From: Pseudomonas sp. MM213
GTDB lineage: Bacteria; Pseudomonadota; Gammaproteobacteria; Pseudomonadales; Pseudomonadaceae
DNA: 64,000 bases
Direction: 5' to 3'
Assembly: GCF_020423045.1 (NCBI RefSeq)
Contig: NZ_CP081943.1
Location: 4,898,001 to 4,962,000, forward strand
Shown piece after piece: positions 56,503 to 64,000 of the stretch. The translations under genes were made by a program, and so were the position numbers. Position 1 is the stretch's first letter. Each line of letters opens with the position of its first letter. Under the pieces are notes generated by a model. The model ran no database searches and was not told the origin of the DNA. It saw only the letters and a program-made list of their open reading frames with translations.

Positions 56503-56960
56503 GTGGCGGGCCTTCTGTATCAGCCGGGCGTCTAGGCTTGCACCGTTCATGACGTGATCGTGGACGGTGCTGCGTTAGCCGGGCTTCAATCTTGCCTTTG
56601 TCGAAGGCGATGGCGGCGATCAGCTCCTTGGCCTGCTGGGCTATCCTCTGGTCAGTTGTTATAAATCTGAACTTGGCGTCAGAGATGGCGAGGGAGGCTA
56701 GCGTGTGCTTGCGGCACATACGGTGCTAGAAGGCGAAGCCGGTTTGCGTCGGGGCGCTGAGGTAGGATCCGAGGTCACCGCAATCTAGGTCCTTGGCCTC
56801 CCGGCCGCGCTAGGATCTGCCCCTGTACCTTGAGGTGTTCAACGTGCACCGGGCCGCACTGTCGCATTCCTGGAACGCGAGCTCGGCATCGAGCTTCGGC
56901 TTTTGGTCGCCGCTACACCACACAGCAGTTTCCTAAGCGTCGGAAACGGGAAGGGCGCTG
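56503..56960. other. Gap with possible decayed coding sequence
   Basis: No intact gene. A minus-strand frame (56510-56719) reads LASLAISDAKFRFITTDQRI, then AQQAKELIAAIAFDKGKIEA, which looks like the remains of a protein of unknown family. The plus strand near 56835 (LEVFNVHRAAL) faintly recalls an IS3 transposase end. Both are too weak to call. Confidence 0.3.
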
Positions 56961-57533
56961 TCAGGCTTCGGCGGAATTCGGAGGCAACGCTGCATTCAGT
57001 CGCTCTATCAGCCAGGAGCATGATCCCCACATCATCGCGGCGTCCTGGTACTCCATCTCCCGATCCGTCAGGTGCACTGCATCGTTTCGAACTTTGGACA
57101 GCTGTAGAAAGGTTGTGTAGATCAAAGGGTCGATGACTCGCTCATCGTGCAGCGCTCGCATCTTCACTACGGTGCTGGCTTTCGCCGAAAACTCGTAGCC
57201 CAGTTCGTTAGCCAACAGGTCTACGGTCGCCTCTACTTCAAGCCATGAATGCAGGATGGCGCCACGTGGCGATACTGCAGCAAGTTGAAGAGCAACAGGC
57301 GTCGGAAGGGGAGCTTTTTCATCACCAGGAAGTTCCTGAGCCTTGCTCGGGAGACTCTCCTGGACTGCCCTCAACTCCTCGGTGAGATCGACATGAAGCT
57401 CGCCGTATTTGAAACTACGGATTTTGGGAATGAGCCCTAAGATCGGATCTTTTAGCAGACAAACGACCGTTACCACAGCGGCTGGCCATGCGATGGCGGA
57501 CGCTAGCGCCGAAACAAACTGCATCCAATCCAT
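56961..57533 (-). CDS. Membrane-anchored HEPN-like protein
   Basis: Protein of 190 residues: one N-terminal transmembrane helix (about 8-28, ALASAIAWPAAVVTVVCLL), a linker, then a helical domain with AILHSWLEVEATVDLLANEL and LSKVRNDAVH. The latter is a Rx4H motif (Arg149 to His154) with a polar residue after Arg, the mark of HEPN ribonuclease domains; the layout resembles DUF4145-type HEPN proteins. Start ATG 57533 is preferred; the frame opens earlier inside the att-like repeat. No nucleotidyltransferase antitoxin partner is next to it. Confidence 0.65.
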   Translation of the reverse strand: MDWMQFVSALASAIAWPAAVVTVVCLLKDPILGLIPKIRSFKYGELHVDLTEELRAVQESLPSKAQELPGDEKAPLPTPVALQLAAVSPRGAILHSWLEVEATVDLLANELGYEFSAKASTVVKMRALHDERVIDPLIYTTFLQLSKVRNDAVHLTDREMEYQDAAMMWGSCSWLIERLNAALPPNSAEA

Positions 57534-57584
57534 GGGGCTCGCACCTTTGAAGTAGCGCTTATTACGTCGCTTGTTACGTATAGC

Positions 57585-57763
57585 GCAAAAACAAAAGGCC
57601 CGCATTGCTGCGAGCCTTTGTTTTGTATGGTGCGGCACCAGCCGAACGGTAATGGTCGACGGGGCCAGGCTTTCTGCGGGTCTGGAATTCGGTGGAAAAT
57701 TTTCCATACCCAAACTAATAATTATAAAAAAATCAGCTAGTTATGGTTTTCACTGGAATCGAA
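57585..57763 (-). repeat. att-like relic copy 3: tRNA-Thr terminator, 3' end and element tail
   Basis: Diverged copy of 50891-51075: hairpin with GCGAGCCTTTGTTTTGTATG, then GGTGCGGCACCA (tRNA 3' end with a one-base loss), then the shared tail (CGAACGGTAATGGTCGACGG ... AATCAGCTAGTTATGG) and GGAATCGAA. Orientation is the same as in copies 1 and 2, so copies 2 and 3 are direct repeats around the 51.1-57.5 kb block. Confidence 0.7.
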
Positions 57764-58217
57764 TCAGGGATTTTTAAGACGTCAGAGCGCTGTCGGTCTG
57801 CACGTAAAACATCCAGAGCAGCATACGGCATGGTAAACCATGAGAGCTTGAGCGTTGCCGATTATTTCCCATGGATAATAGGCAGGAGTCGGCCAACAGT
57901 GGACACCCCCATCGACTGTATCGAACCAATTGCTCGCGCTAGACTTGGCACCTATCAGATATCGAGAGCCGCGATCCAATTATATTACATGTTTACCTGC
58001 ACACATTGATGAGCCTATAGCTACCCGTCTTACCCACGCTTATGGCGAATGAGAATCTTCCCAAAATTTATATTTTCTGATACTGCAGGGACTCCCGCCT
58101 TAAAGTTCGGATTTGTCCATGGATGACGGCGACGAGATTAGCCACAGATTAATCGTGATTTCCTACGTTGATTACAGTACCGTTGTACTATAACGTTTAC
58201 ATGGTATGGAGCGAGTA
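57764..58217. other. AT-rich gap before the first kinase gene
   Basis: No gene recognised; increasingly AT-rich toward 58217 and probably holds the kinase promoter. Confidence 0.4.
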
Positions 58218-59546
58218 ATGAGCTATAGTACAGGCGATTTAATTGACGATCGATATATAGTTTCCGGTGTTTGCAGTGATAGTGGGGGGATGGGGCAGAT
58301 CTTATTTGTAGAGGATGCCACAAAGGAGAACAGCGGTAGGTTGGTTTTGAAATATTGTCGCGAAGAGGACGATGAGTACATCAAACGGTTTCGAAGAGAA
58401 GTTAGGCTTTTGGAGGGGTTTGCGGGGAACTCCAAGGTTGTTAGCGTCCTAGACAGTAATGTGCGCCACGAGCCTCCATACTTCGTGATGGACTACTACC
58501 ATAATGGCGATTTAACAAGAATTATCGATGAAATTGCGGGTAGCCCTGAAAAGCAAGAATCTATATTCAATCAGATGATTGATTGCATTTCCGAGCTTCA
58601 TTCCCAGGGCGTATATCACAGAGATATAAAGCCACAGAATTTCTTAATAGGTAAGAGGGGCATCGTCGTATCGGATTTCGGGCTTGGCATGGAGCCCGGG
58701 TCCTCGTCCAGGTTTACGAGTAGCTCAATGTTCTGGGGGACTCAGGGATATCTGCCGCCCGAGTTTGGGAACGGTGGATTTAAAGGTGCAGATGAAACCG
58801 GCGACATATTTATGCTCGGCAAGAGCTTATATGTTCTACTTACCAGACAAAATCCTACTTATCTGATGGAGGGGGTAATACATCCAGCGTTATTTCACGT
58901 GATTGAAAGGGCGTGCGAGCTTGATAAGAAGAGACGATATCAAAATCTATCGGATATGAAACAGGCGCTCCAGATGGCCTACGACGTTATCATCGGACGT
59001 GGAGGGAGACTGGGGCAGGTCAATCAATTGATATCATCAATATCTGACCGGCTGGCTAATGAGAACAAATTCAGTTCGGCCAAAGTTATTGAGTTCATCA
59101 ATAGTTTAGGGTTGCTCGACGACGATGATAAAATACGAATTTGCCTAGAGATTGATCGTGATTTCATTTCTTTGCTAGTACTTCCGAAACTGGTGAGTTA
59201 CGTACCATCATTCTTAAAAATTTATTCTTTGATGGTCGCCGATGCGCAGTACAGTTGGGCTTTTGCTGAAGTGATTGCTAAAAACATGAAGGTGATATTT
59301 GAAGGGGAAGATGTTTCCCATCGAGCTAGAGCTAGAGCGCTTGAGCTGGCTATTGATAGTGCCCATCAGATGAACAGATTTGCAGCTATGAACACCTGTG
59401 AGTCAATGATAGCGTCTGTCACTGATGAAGAGCTAGCTGTTTATATTGTGGATGTGATGCAAAGGAATAATCACAGTTTTATTGAGGAGATTGAACCGTC
59501 GCAGTGTAAGTCAAGTGCCATTAAAAAATATCTGAAGTCATTGTAG
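58218..59546 (+). CDS. Ser/Thr protein kinase with C-terminal helical domain
   Basis: Eukaryotic-like protein kinase of 442 residues. Elements in order: glycine loop SDSGGMGQILF (20-30), Lys45 in VLKY, helix-C Glu61, catalytic loop HRDIKPQNF (134-142), DFG (153-155), a PPE in GYLPPEFG (178-184) and ADETGDIFMLGKSLYVLL. All catalytic residues are present. The region after about 260 is helical without a recognised domain and no transmembrane helix, so it is cytoplasmic. AT-rich codon use. Start ATG 58218 with a GGAGCGAG site. Convergent with a second kinase gene. Confidence 0.88.
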   Translation: MSYSTGDLIDDRYIVSGVCSDSGGMGQILFVEDATKENSGRLVLKYCREEDDEYIKRFRREVRLLEGFAGNSKVVSVLDSNVRHEPPYFVMDYYHNGDLTRIIDEIAGSPEKQESIFNQMIDCISELHSQGVYHRDIKPQNFLIGKRGIVVSDFGLGMEPGSSSRFTSSSMFWGTQGYLPPEFGNGGFKGADETGDIFMLGKSLYVLLTRQNPTYLMEGVIHPALFHVIERACELDKKRRYQNLSDMKQALQMAYDVIIGRGGRLGQVNQLISSISDRLANENKFSSAKVIEFINSLGLLDDDDKIRICLEIDRDFISLLVLPKLVSYVPSFLKIYSLMVADAQYSWAFAEVIAKNMKVIFEGEDVSHRARARALELAIDSAHQMNRFAAMNTCESMIASVTDEELAVYIVDVMQRNNHSFIEEIEPSQCKSSAIKKYLKSL

Positions 59547-59838
59547 TATGCGTGTCATGATAGTCAGTGACGAGAGTTTGCAGCTTTGCGTAATGGGTTG
59601 GGGTTCTCCACTGAGCTACTCGGCACTGTCATACGCTTGATTCCAGGTCTCGCTGTCACGGGCGGGGGATGGCAGCCCGTTGTAATCGAGGTCATGGAGG
59701 GTTCGAACAGAAAGCCTAGGATGCCTTCGGAAGATCCCCTTTTCGCCGCTTATTTGGGACGGACACGCTGCTCTTGGCCGATTTCTGCCTGTCGCTACCG
59801 GCCGAAATCGGCCGGCAGAGGAGGGTCGCGAATGGCTG
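59547..59838. other. Gap between the convergent kinase genes
   Basis: GC-rich compared with both kinase genes. Contains an 18-base palindrome CCGGCCGAAATCGGCCGG at 59798-59815 and a related GGCCGATTTCTGCC at 59776. It reads like a dispersed Pseudomonas repeat rather than a gene and may end transcription from both sides. Confidence 0.4.
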
Positions 59839-60966
59839 TCAGAAATAATCGAAGGGCTCAGAGTCGAAGTGTTTCCACTCAACTTCATCAAAATAATTAG
59901 GTGCGTCAAGAAATCTCTGAATCATGCCAAAATCTGACGGCATAAAGTCCTCTACCAAGATAAACCACAGCGCATTTCTTGCTTCCTGAATAAACATCCG
60001 ATCTTTAGGATCCTTCCGCAGCAATCGCACAATAAGCTTGGATAGTATTGGCGCCGCGCTCGTCGCATACGTAGAAAGATCAAACAAGCCAAACTTAACC
60101 TCCCATTCAATCCGTTTCTGCGCCGCAGCATATTCCCCAATATTTTTGAAAGAGAACAGGTCTTTCCCGGTTACCAATTTATACAATAGCAGCCCCATAG
60201 CCCAAGAATCATACTTATTGTACTCAGATCCCGAAGCCTCCCAGTCGATAAAGGTCTCGGGAGGTAGATTATAGAACGAGTTGGTTATCTCTCGCCCGAT
60301 GCCATTATGAATGGTGACCATGTCGTCACTATCATTTTCGCTGTACTCGAAGTGCATTCTGCTATATGACTGACCCCAGTCCAAAATGATGGTTTTATAA
60401 TCTGGCCGCTTAGAATGTAAATCGATATCTTCATTTAGAAGAATAATGTTTCCTGGATGCAAGTCTCGGTGAGTTACGAACATGCTAAAATGTTCGGCGG
60501 CCCCAAATACTCGGTACGCTACCGTGAGCCGATCTTTCAGAGACGCATTGCAAAACTTTTCTCCAAACCAGTCTAACAGAAGTGTTCCATGAATCCTTTC
60601 CGTGACCAAGTAGAGGATCTTTCCATCAAACAGTTCACCGCCTGCCAAATATTCCGGTGTCTTTTTTATAATTCCGTTGAAAAGAGCTTGCCCCTTCAGA
60701 AAACTCGCCTCATTTCTAAATCTTGCTCGTTCCAGCTCAGAGCGAGGAAAGATACAAAACTTAACGAATACATCTCTGCCTGTTTCTTCATCTACACCAA
60801 AGAACCCTGTCGAGCTTTTTCCGCCTGAGACTTCCTTGTGAAGTCTATACCTTCCCTCTAGAAGGGAAAGGCCTGTCATGTCAAAGAAATTTTTTTCTTT
60901 GACGGCATTACTGGTGCCGGTTAGCATGCGTGCGAAAGCCTCAAATAGGAAACGGAATGCCTTCAT
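59839..60966 (-). CDS. Protein-kinase-like protein with DWG motif
   Basis: Kinase-fold protein of about 375 residues. VFVKF holds Lys69, Glu86 is in RFRNEASFL, the catalytic loop is HRDLHPGNI (166-174) and the metal motif is DWG (196-198) instead of DFG. The HRDLHPGN form is common in bacterial small-molecule or atypical protein kinases. GRYRLHKEVSGGKSSTGFFG is the glycine loop. A C-terminal acidic tail follows. Start ATG 60966 is assumed; GTG 60990 and ATG 60927 are alternatives. Its 5' end overlaps that of the divergent ART-like gene. Confidence 0.82.
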   Translation of the reverse strand: MKAFRFLFEAFARMLTGTSNAVKEKNFFDMTGLSLLEGRYRLHKEVSGGKSSTGFFGVDEETGRDVFVKFCIFPRSELERARFRNEASFLKGQALFNGIIKKTPEYLAGGELFDGKILYLVTERIHGTLLLDWFGEKFCNASLKDRLTVAYRVFGAAEHFSMFVTHRDLHPGNIILLNEDIDLHSKRPDYKTIILDWGQSYSRMHFEYSENDSDDMVTIHNGIGREITNSFYNLPPETFIDWEASGSEYNKYDSWAMGLLLYKLVTGKDLFSFKNIGEYAAAQKRIEWEVKFGLFDLSTYATSAAPILSKLIVRLLRKDPKDRMFIQEARNALWFILVEDFMPSDFGMIQRFLDAPNYFDEVEWKHFDSEPFDYF

Positions 60967-61394
60967 TATATCGGGGCTTCGCTGAGCCACTGAGTTCGGC
61001 CGAACAAGTTAATATTTTTCGCCATTCCCCTCGCATCCCTCGCGAAACTAGCTTGCAAGTCCACGATCACGCTGATGCATGGTTTCTCAAGCGATTTGGT
61101 ATCAAAGCCAGAAGCACAACCATAATCTGCTCTACAGATTTCTCTCAAGCCAGATCCTACGGCCCAACCTATCGTATTACGCCCTCTGAGCCCTCTGCAA
61201 TATTTTATAGCCCACTAGTCAGGGATTTTCTAGAGCACGAGACCGAATTGAGCTCAACATCTCAAGCGGACGTATGGGCTTGGCTGGAGAAGAAGCAATA
61301 CACCGTTGTCTCGAACATCGAAAACATAAAATCGGACTTTTTAGGTGAGGTAATGGTCTGCTGCACGAACTTTTTGGCAGTCCCCCTAATTTAA
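60957..61394 (+). CDS. Small protein, possibly ADP-ribosyltransferase-like
   Basis: Protein of 145 residues, no signal peptide. It has LYRGF near the N-terminus (Arg6), HDHADAWFLKRFGIKARS, then IICSTDFSQARSYG (Ser59-Thr60) and FLGEVMVCC (Glu131). The order Arg, Ser-Thr, Glu resembles the R-S-E signature of mono-ADP-ribosyltransferases, with YRG and GEVM at the typical places, but similarity is faint and the call is inference. Start ATG 60957 (AGGAAACGGA upstream) lies inside the 5' end of the divergent kinase gene. Confidence 0.6.
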   Translation: MPSLYRGFAEPLSSAEQVNIFRHSPRIPRETSLQVHDHADAWFLKRFGIKARSTTIICSTDFSQARSYGPTYRITPSEPSAIFYSPLVRDFLEHETELSSTSQADVWAWLEKKQYTVVSNIENIKSDFLGEVMVCCTNFLAVPLI

Positions 61395-61589
61395 GAAGCC
61401 TAGGGCGAGTCCCGTGCTTCAGGCAACCACTCGAACACAATATCCCCGATTCTCCTTAGAGTCAGTGCTTGGTTAAAAGAGAATCGTTGTGTCGCGATAT
61501 GCTTCAACAATCTCGGGAAAGCAGGCTGTTCAGTTGGATTGCGCAGTGTGATATCAACGACAACCACTTGTTACCCTGAAAGTAGTATG

Positions 61590-61892
61590 TCAGCTATGGT
61601 TGTTTTCTGATCTTCGCTTGGCGGTGAACTTCCAGGATTTTCCTAGGCGATGAGTGAGTAATTGCATGGTCAGCAAATAGTAATAGCGCGTCGATTCAGT
61701 GTGCTGGATTAGGTGGTGATTCAAAAACCACGCAAGGTGTTTTCTCTGCCAAGTCCATGGATTGTCGCGTTGCCAGCGCTCAGCGATTGCTGTTTGGATA
61801 GCCTTCGCCTGACGCAGGTGGCGTTGGCGCGTGGTATGCGACCCGGTCAGGACACCCGCCAGGAACAGATTCATATCGAATGCCGTGCTCAT
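61590..61892 (-). CDS. Small helical protein coupled to the integrase
   Basis: Protein of 100 residues rich in Arg, His, Trp and Gln (LRQAKAIQTAIAERWQRDNP, then WTWQRKHLAWFLNHHLIQHT, then ESTRYYYLLTMQLLTHRL). The central part looks like the SAM-like core-binding domain of tyrosine recombinases. Starts inside the integrase stop codon (ATGA overlap), so it is co-translated and may be an accessory recombination factor. Confidence 0.7.
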   Translation of the reverse strand: MSTAFDMNLFLAGVLTGSHTTRQRHLRQAKAIQTAIAERWQRDNPWTWQRKHLAWFLNHHLIQHTESTRYYYLLTMQLLTHRLGKSWKFTAKRRSENNHS

Positions 61893-62869
61893 GCTCGACC
61901 ACCAATGTAAGCGGCCACCACGACGATACGGTTGTGCCCCAGCTCATAGCTGATTTGTACTCGGGCATCCTGATCTAGGCGTCGGTCGAGTTGATAGCAA
62001 TGGCCACCGTTGATGGGAGCGGTATGGTGGGTGATTTGCTCATAGCGTTCGCACGCATAGGCTGCCCGCAATTCGTGGAAGCCTTTGAGGTTGTGCTTAT
62101 GGAGGATGTCCCGTGCGGCGCGGACGATTTCCCGTTGGAAATCGAGGTAGCTTTCGTTCGGCGTAAGCAGGTTGTGGCTGCCGTCGGGTAAGACCTGTTC
62201 GGCGAATCTCAGCGCTTCGCGAATATGATCATCCACCCTGATCCAGCGAGGTGCCGAGGCACCTGAGCGGCCCCCTTTGGTGCCATCCTGGATATTGATC
62301 TTGCCGCAGTGTTCGGCCTCACGTTTTAAGCGCGGTAAGTCGGCCAAAATGGCCTCGCGCAAGCGCATGCCGGCGGCTCGCGCCAACTGAGCGATGGCGG
62401 CGGCGCGTGGCATTTGGTGTTCGCAGAGTACGTCGACGACCCGTTTCACCTGTTTGCGGTCTTGGCCTTGCGGCACCGATTGACGAACACAGGTGCGCCG
62501 CATTCCCAACGCCTTGCTCGGACTCACGATCTTCACATACTGATCACCGCGAAGCGCAGCCAGGGTCCGGTTCACGCTGGACAATCGGTTTTGCGCGGTG
62601 GCGATGCCTATAGCGCTTTGTTCAACTTGTTGACGCAGATATCCGGCGTAGTCCAGCAAGGTCTGCCGATCAATTTGTCGCGCATCGTTAAATCCTGGTC
62701 CATGCTCCGATCGACACCACCGAACAAACGCCTGCCAGCGATCACTGTGCGCTTTGACCGTGCCGTAGTGCCCGCCGCCAAACAGATCGCGCAATGCCTG
62801 CGGTCCGGCATAGCTCAATTGCCGCCCATAGCCAAAGTTCCGCCCGTCACGTCTACCGACCAGTGCCAT
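61889..62869 (-). CDS. Integrase_1-type tyrosine recombinase
   Basis: Site-specific recombinase of 326 residues with an N-terminal core-binding domain (SDRWQAFVRWCRSEHG) and a C-terminal catalytic domain: Arg169 in ARAAGMRLREAIL, His265 and Arg268 in GFHELRAAYACE, Gly-His at 311-312 in SYELGHNRIVV, and Tyr321 as nucleophile. The order Arg...His-X-X-Arg...His...Tyr is complete, so it is probably active. This type is found with integrative elements in Pseudomonas. Good site GAGGAG seven bases before ATG 62869. Confidence 0.88.
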   Translation of the reverse strand: MALVGRRDGRNFGYGRQLSYAGPQALRDLFGGGHYGTVKAHSDRWQAFVRWCRSEHGPGFNDARQIDRQTLLDYAGYLRQQVEQSAIGIATAQNRLSSVNRTLAALRGDQYVKIVSPSKALGMRRTCVRQSVPQGQDRKQVKRVVDVLCEHQMPRAAAIAQLARAAGMRLREAILADLPRLKREAEHCGKINIQDGTKGGRSGASAPRWIRVDDHIREALRFAEQVLPDGSHNLLTPNESYLDFQREIVRAARDILHKHNLKGFHELRAAYACERYEQITHHTAPINGGHCYQLDRRLDQDARVQISYELGHNRIVVVAAYIGGRA

Positions 62870-63570
62870 GATCGAACTCCTCTCGAAGCCAAAACTTTTA
62901 AAACCTTCCCCACGTCATCCCGCCACGGATGTTGAGTGTTATCAGGGATCAAGGCCCCTGCGACCTGTGAGGGATGTCCACTAACGCGGGACTGACGGCT
63001 CCTTACGACCGGGAGCTTGGGCATCTCATGATCTGGCCTCCTGAACACCTCCGAAGAAGTGGGCGGGTAGAGGCTGCACTGGCTGACGAGACCGGTGCCG
63101 TGAGATCCTGAGTCGGGTGAAGGCAGTGATGCAATGGCTGGGGCATGCCTGACTGTCAGTCAGGTGCAGCCCATTCCGTGGGCTGCGGCACCATCATCTG
63201 CATCGCTGTTGCTGGTGACTTCGGTGTTTGTCACGCCGATTGTCACGAGGGGGAATGCCGCAAAGCCTTGTACGAGCTGGGCTGCAGCAGCGGTAGGAGC
63301 GCCCGTCTCTTTCCAGAAGAAAGAGACGGGCGCAGGTTGGCGCAGTGAAATGGCCAAGCGGAAAGGTTGCTGCAGGGCAGCTGGGTAGGGGGATGTATTT
63401 GCCGCAATGGCAACGATCTGAAGTAGGCATCCATCACTCGGTGAGCGACCGTGCGAGCCGCCGGACGCTAATCGCACTTTGGGAGAACCACCACGGTGTG
63501 GCGTAGCCTTAAAGGTTCTGGCTACCTGGGTTGCTGTCAACGACAGCACTTGCCCGATCTTTTCTACGCC

Positions 63571-63660
63571 TGTGGATAATTCGGGTCAAGGCTCGAATTT
63601 TCGGGAGTTCTGCGGCTGTGGATGAAATTATCCACCGGTGGAAATCAGTGGTTTTCCACA
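63571..63660. promoter_or_regulatory. DnaA-box-like cluster
   Basis: TGTGGATAA at 63571 (perfect complement of TTATCCACA), TGTGGATGA at about 63617, TTATCCACC at 63628 and TTTTCCACA at 63652, all within 90 bases. Confidence 0.55.
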
Positions 63661-63694
63661 GACAGTTTGCGTGGGCTTTAGATTTTTTAAGTGA

Positions 63695-63739
63695 GGTCCA
63701 TCCAAGCGGGGCGGCTTTGCAGCCCCGCTTGGATGGACC
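63695..63739. repeat. Perfect 18-bp inverted repeat
   Basis: GGTCCATCCAAGCGGGGC and its exact reverse complement, with a nine-base loop, between the DnaA-like boxes and the partial integrase gene. No T-run follows on the plus strand, so it is not a standard terminator. Confidence 0.8.
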
Positions 63740-63774
63740 CGCGTGGAAGGGCGGGCTGCGGTGATCTCATTGGC

Positions 63775-64000
63775 TTACCCATGTTTGGATGCGCCACGGC
63801 TATTTTGTAGGGCGGTGATGTTGTCGCCGACTGGATGAGCGAATTCGTGGGGCGTCACATGCCCATGGCGGTTAGCATCGATGTAGTTGCTCCACCACGC
63901 CATGATCAGCCGACGCTGCTCCAGAAATTCAGCTTTGTGGATATACGCGGCGCGCACGCGGTTGCGTTCCTTGTGGCTCATTTGTCTTTCGATGGCTGCG
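63775..64000 (-). CDS. Tyrosine-type integrase, C-terminal end (partial)
   Basis: The last 75 codons of a gene that begins beyond the right edge. They read IERQMSHKERNRVRAAYIHK, then AEFLEQRRLIMAWWSNYIDA, the typical C-terminal tail of P4-like/phage integrases after the catalytic Tyr (ER-MSHKE-N-VRAAYIHKAE). A second integrase at this place suggests an end or junction of an integrated element. Stop at 63775. Confidence 0.85.
   Translation of the reverse strand, partial: AAIERQMSHKERNRVRAAYIHKAEFLEQRRLIMAWWSNYIDANRHGHVTPHEFAHPVGDNITALQNSRGASKHG

Larger units (their letters stand above)
62870..63774. other. 905-base non-coding module with palindromes and DnaA-type boxes
   Basis: No convincing gene. 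Contains four perfect inverted repeats (63148-63164, 63166-63186, 63299-63333, 63695-63739) and a cluster of DnaA-box-like sequences (63571-63660). It lies between two recombinase genes. Origin-like, transfer-related or regulatory; see findings. Confidence 0.5.

Noticed and set aside
56820..56960. IS3-family transposase end
   Set aside because: Only a faint match (LEVFNVHRA) over a few residues, no terminal inverted repeats or DDE residues seen.
46885..57763. CRISPR array
   Set aside because: The three repeated units are about 110-185 bases, kilobases apart and tRNA-derived; no short regularly spaced repeats and no cas genes.
59839..60966. HipA-type toxin kinase
   Set aside because: Motifs HRDLHPGNI and DWG follow the protein-kinase/atypical kinase pattern, and there is no HipB-like helix-turn-helix partner.
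63160..63549. Minus-strand 129-codon open frame between the integrases
   Set aside because: It spans the 15-bp palindrome at 63299-63333, has no recognisable domain, and its composition fits non-coding sequence.

Overview
The window is a stretch of Pseudomonas chromosome, most likely from the P. fluorescens group. This rests on gene content and order (rimK/rimB, hslR, hslO, pckA; nudE-cysQ; dctB-dctD; rmlBACD; aguB-aguA; OprD porin; TonB receptor), on high-GC codon use, and on many intergenic REP pairs built on a TGTAGGAGC...GCTTGC core. Species level is an inference; no rRNA gene is present.

About 1-46 kb is ordinary core genome. It holds ribosome and heat-stress genes (rimK, rimB, hslR, hslO), pckA, an EamA exporter, small Pseudomonas proteins with a structured leader (6.5-8.6 kb), a RecQ-type helicase, a 3-hydroxyacyl-CoA dehydrogenase with a thioesterase, an FdhD/FdhF-like molybdoenzyme pair next to a LysR regulator, yrfG, nudE-cysQ, the DctBD two-component system, the four dTDP-L-rhamnose genes, a 970-residue kinase/M23-like/aminotransferase fusion, aguBA (agmatine to putrescine), a TonB siderophore receptor, an OprD porin, a D-threonate-type acid-sugar operon (kdgT-like, dtnK-like, pdxA2, DeoR regulator) with a palindromic operator, and a tautomerase-DsbA-SDR operon. 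Intrinsic terminators close many of these units.

From about 46 kb to the right edge the character changes to a mosaic genomic island: lower and variable GC, long gene-poor stretches, decayed genes and phage-type recombinases. Three remnants of a tRNA-Thr 3' end with its terminator (46.9, 50.9 and 57.6 kb), two of them followed by the same roughly 130-bp tail, look like old attachment sites and cut the island into blocks. Block 1 (47-50.7 kb) has a DUF6124 remnant, a TIR-domain remnant, a GT-C-like membrane protein and a WecE-type sugar aminotransferase. Block 2 (51-57.5 kb) has an unrecognised three-gene overlapping operon ending in a membrane-anchored alpha/beta hydrolase, a cluster of GGTTAG repeats, a coiled-coil/tachylectin-like protein and a membrane-anchored HEPN-like protein. 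Block 3 (58-64 kb) has two convergent Ser/Thr-kinase-like genes, a small ADP-ribosyltransferase-like gene whose start overlaps that of the second kinase, an Integrase_1-type recombinase with a 100-residue partner, a palindrome and DnaA-box-rich non-coding segment, and the C-terminal end of a second integrase running off the window.

The best candidates for an undescribed system are the hydrolase operon at 51381-53785 and the kinase/kinase/ART-like group at 58218-61394. Both resemble anti-phage defence cargo by context (integrases, TIR, HEPN and nuclease-like neighbours), but no function is shown by the sequence alone.
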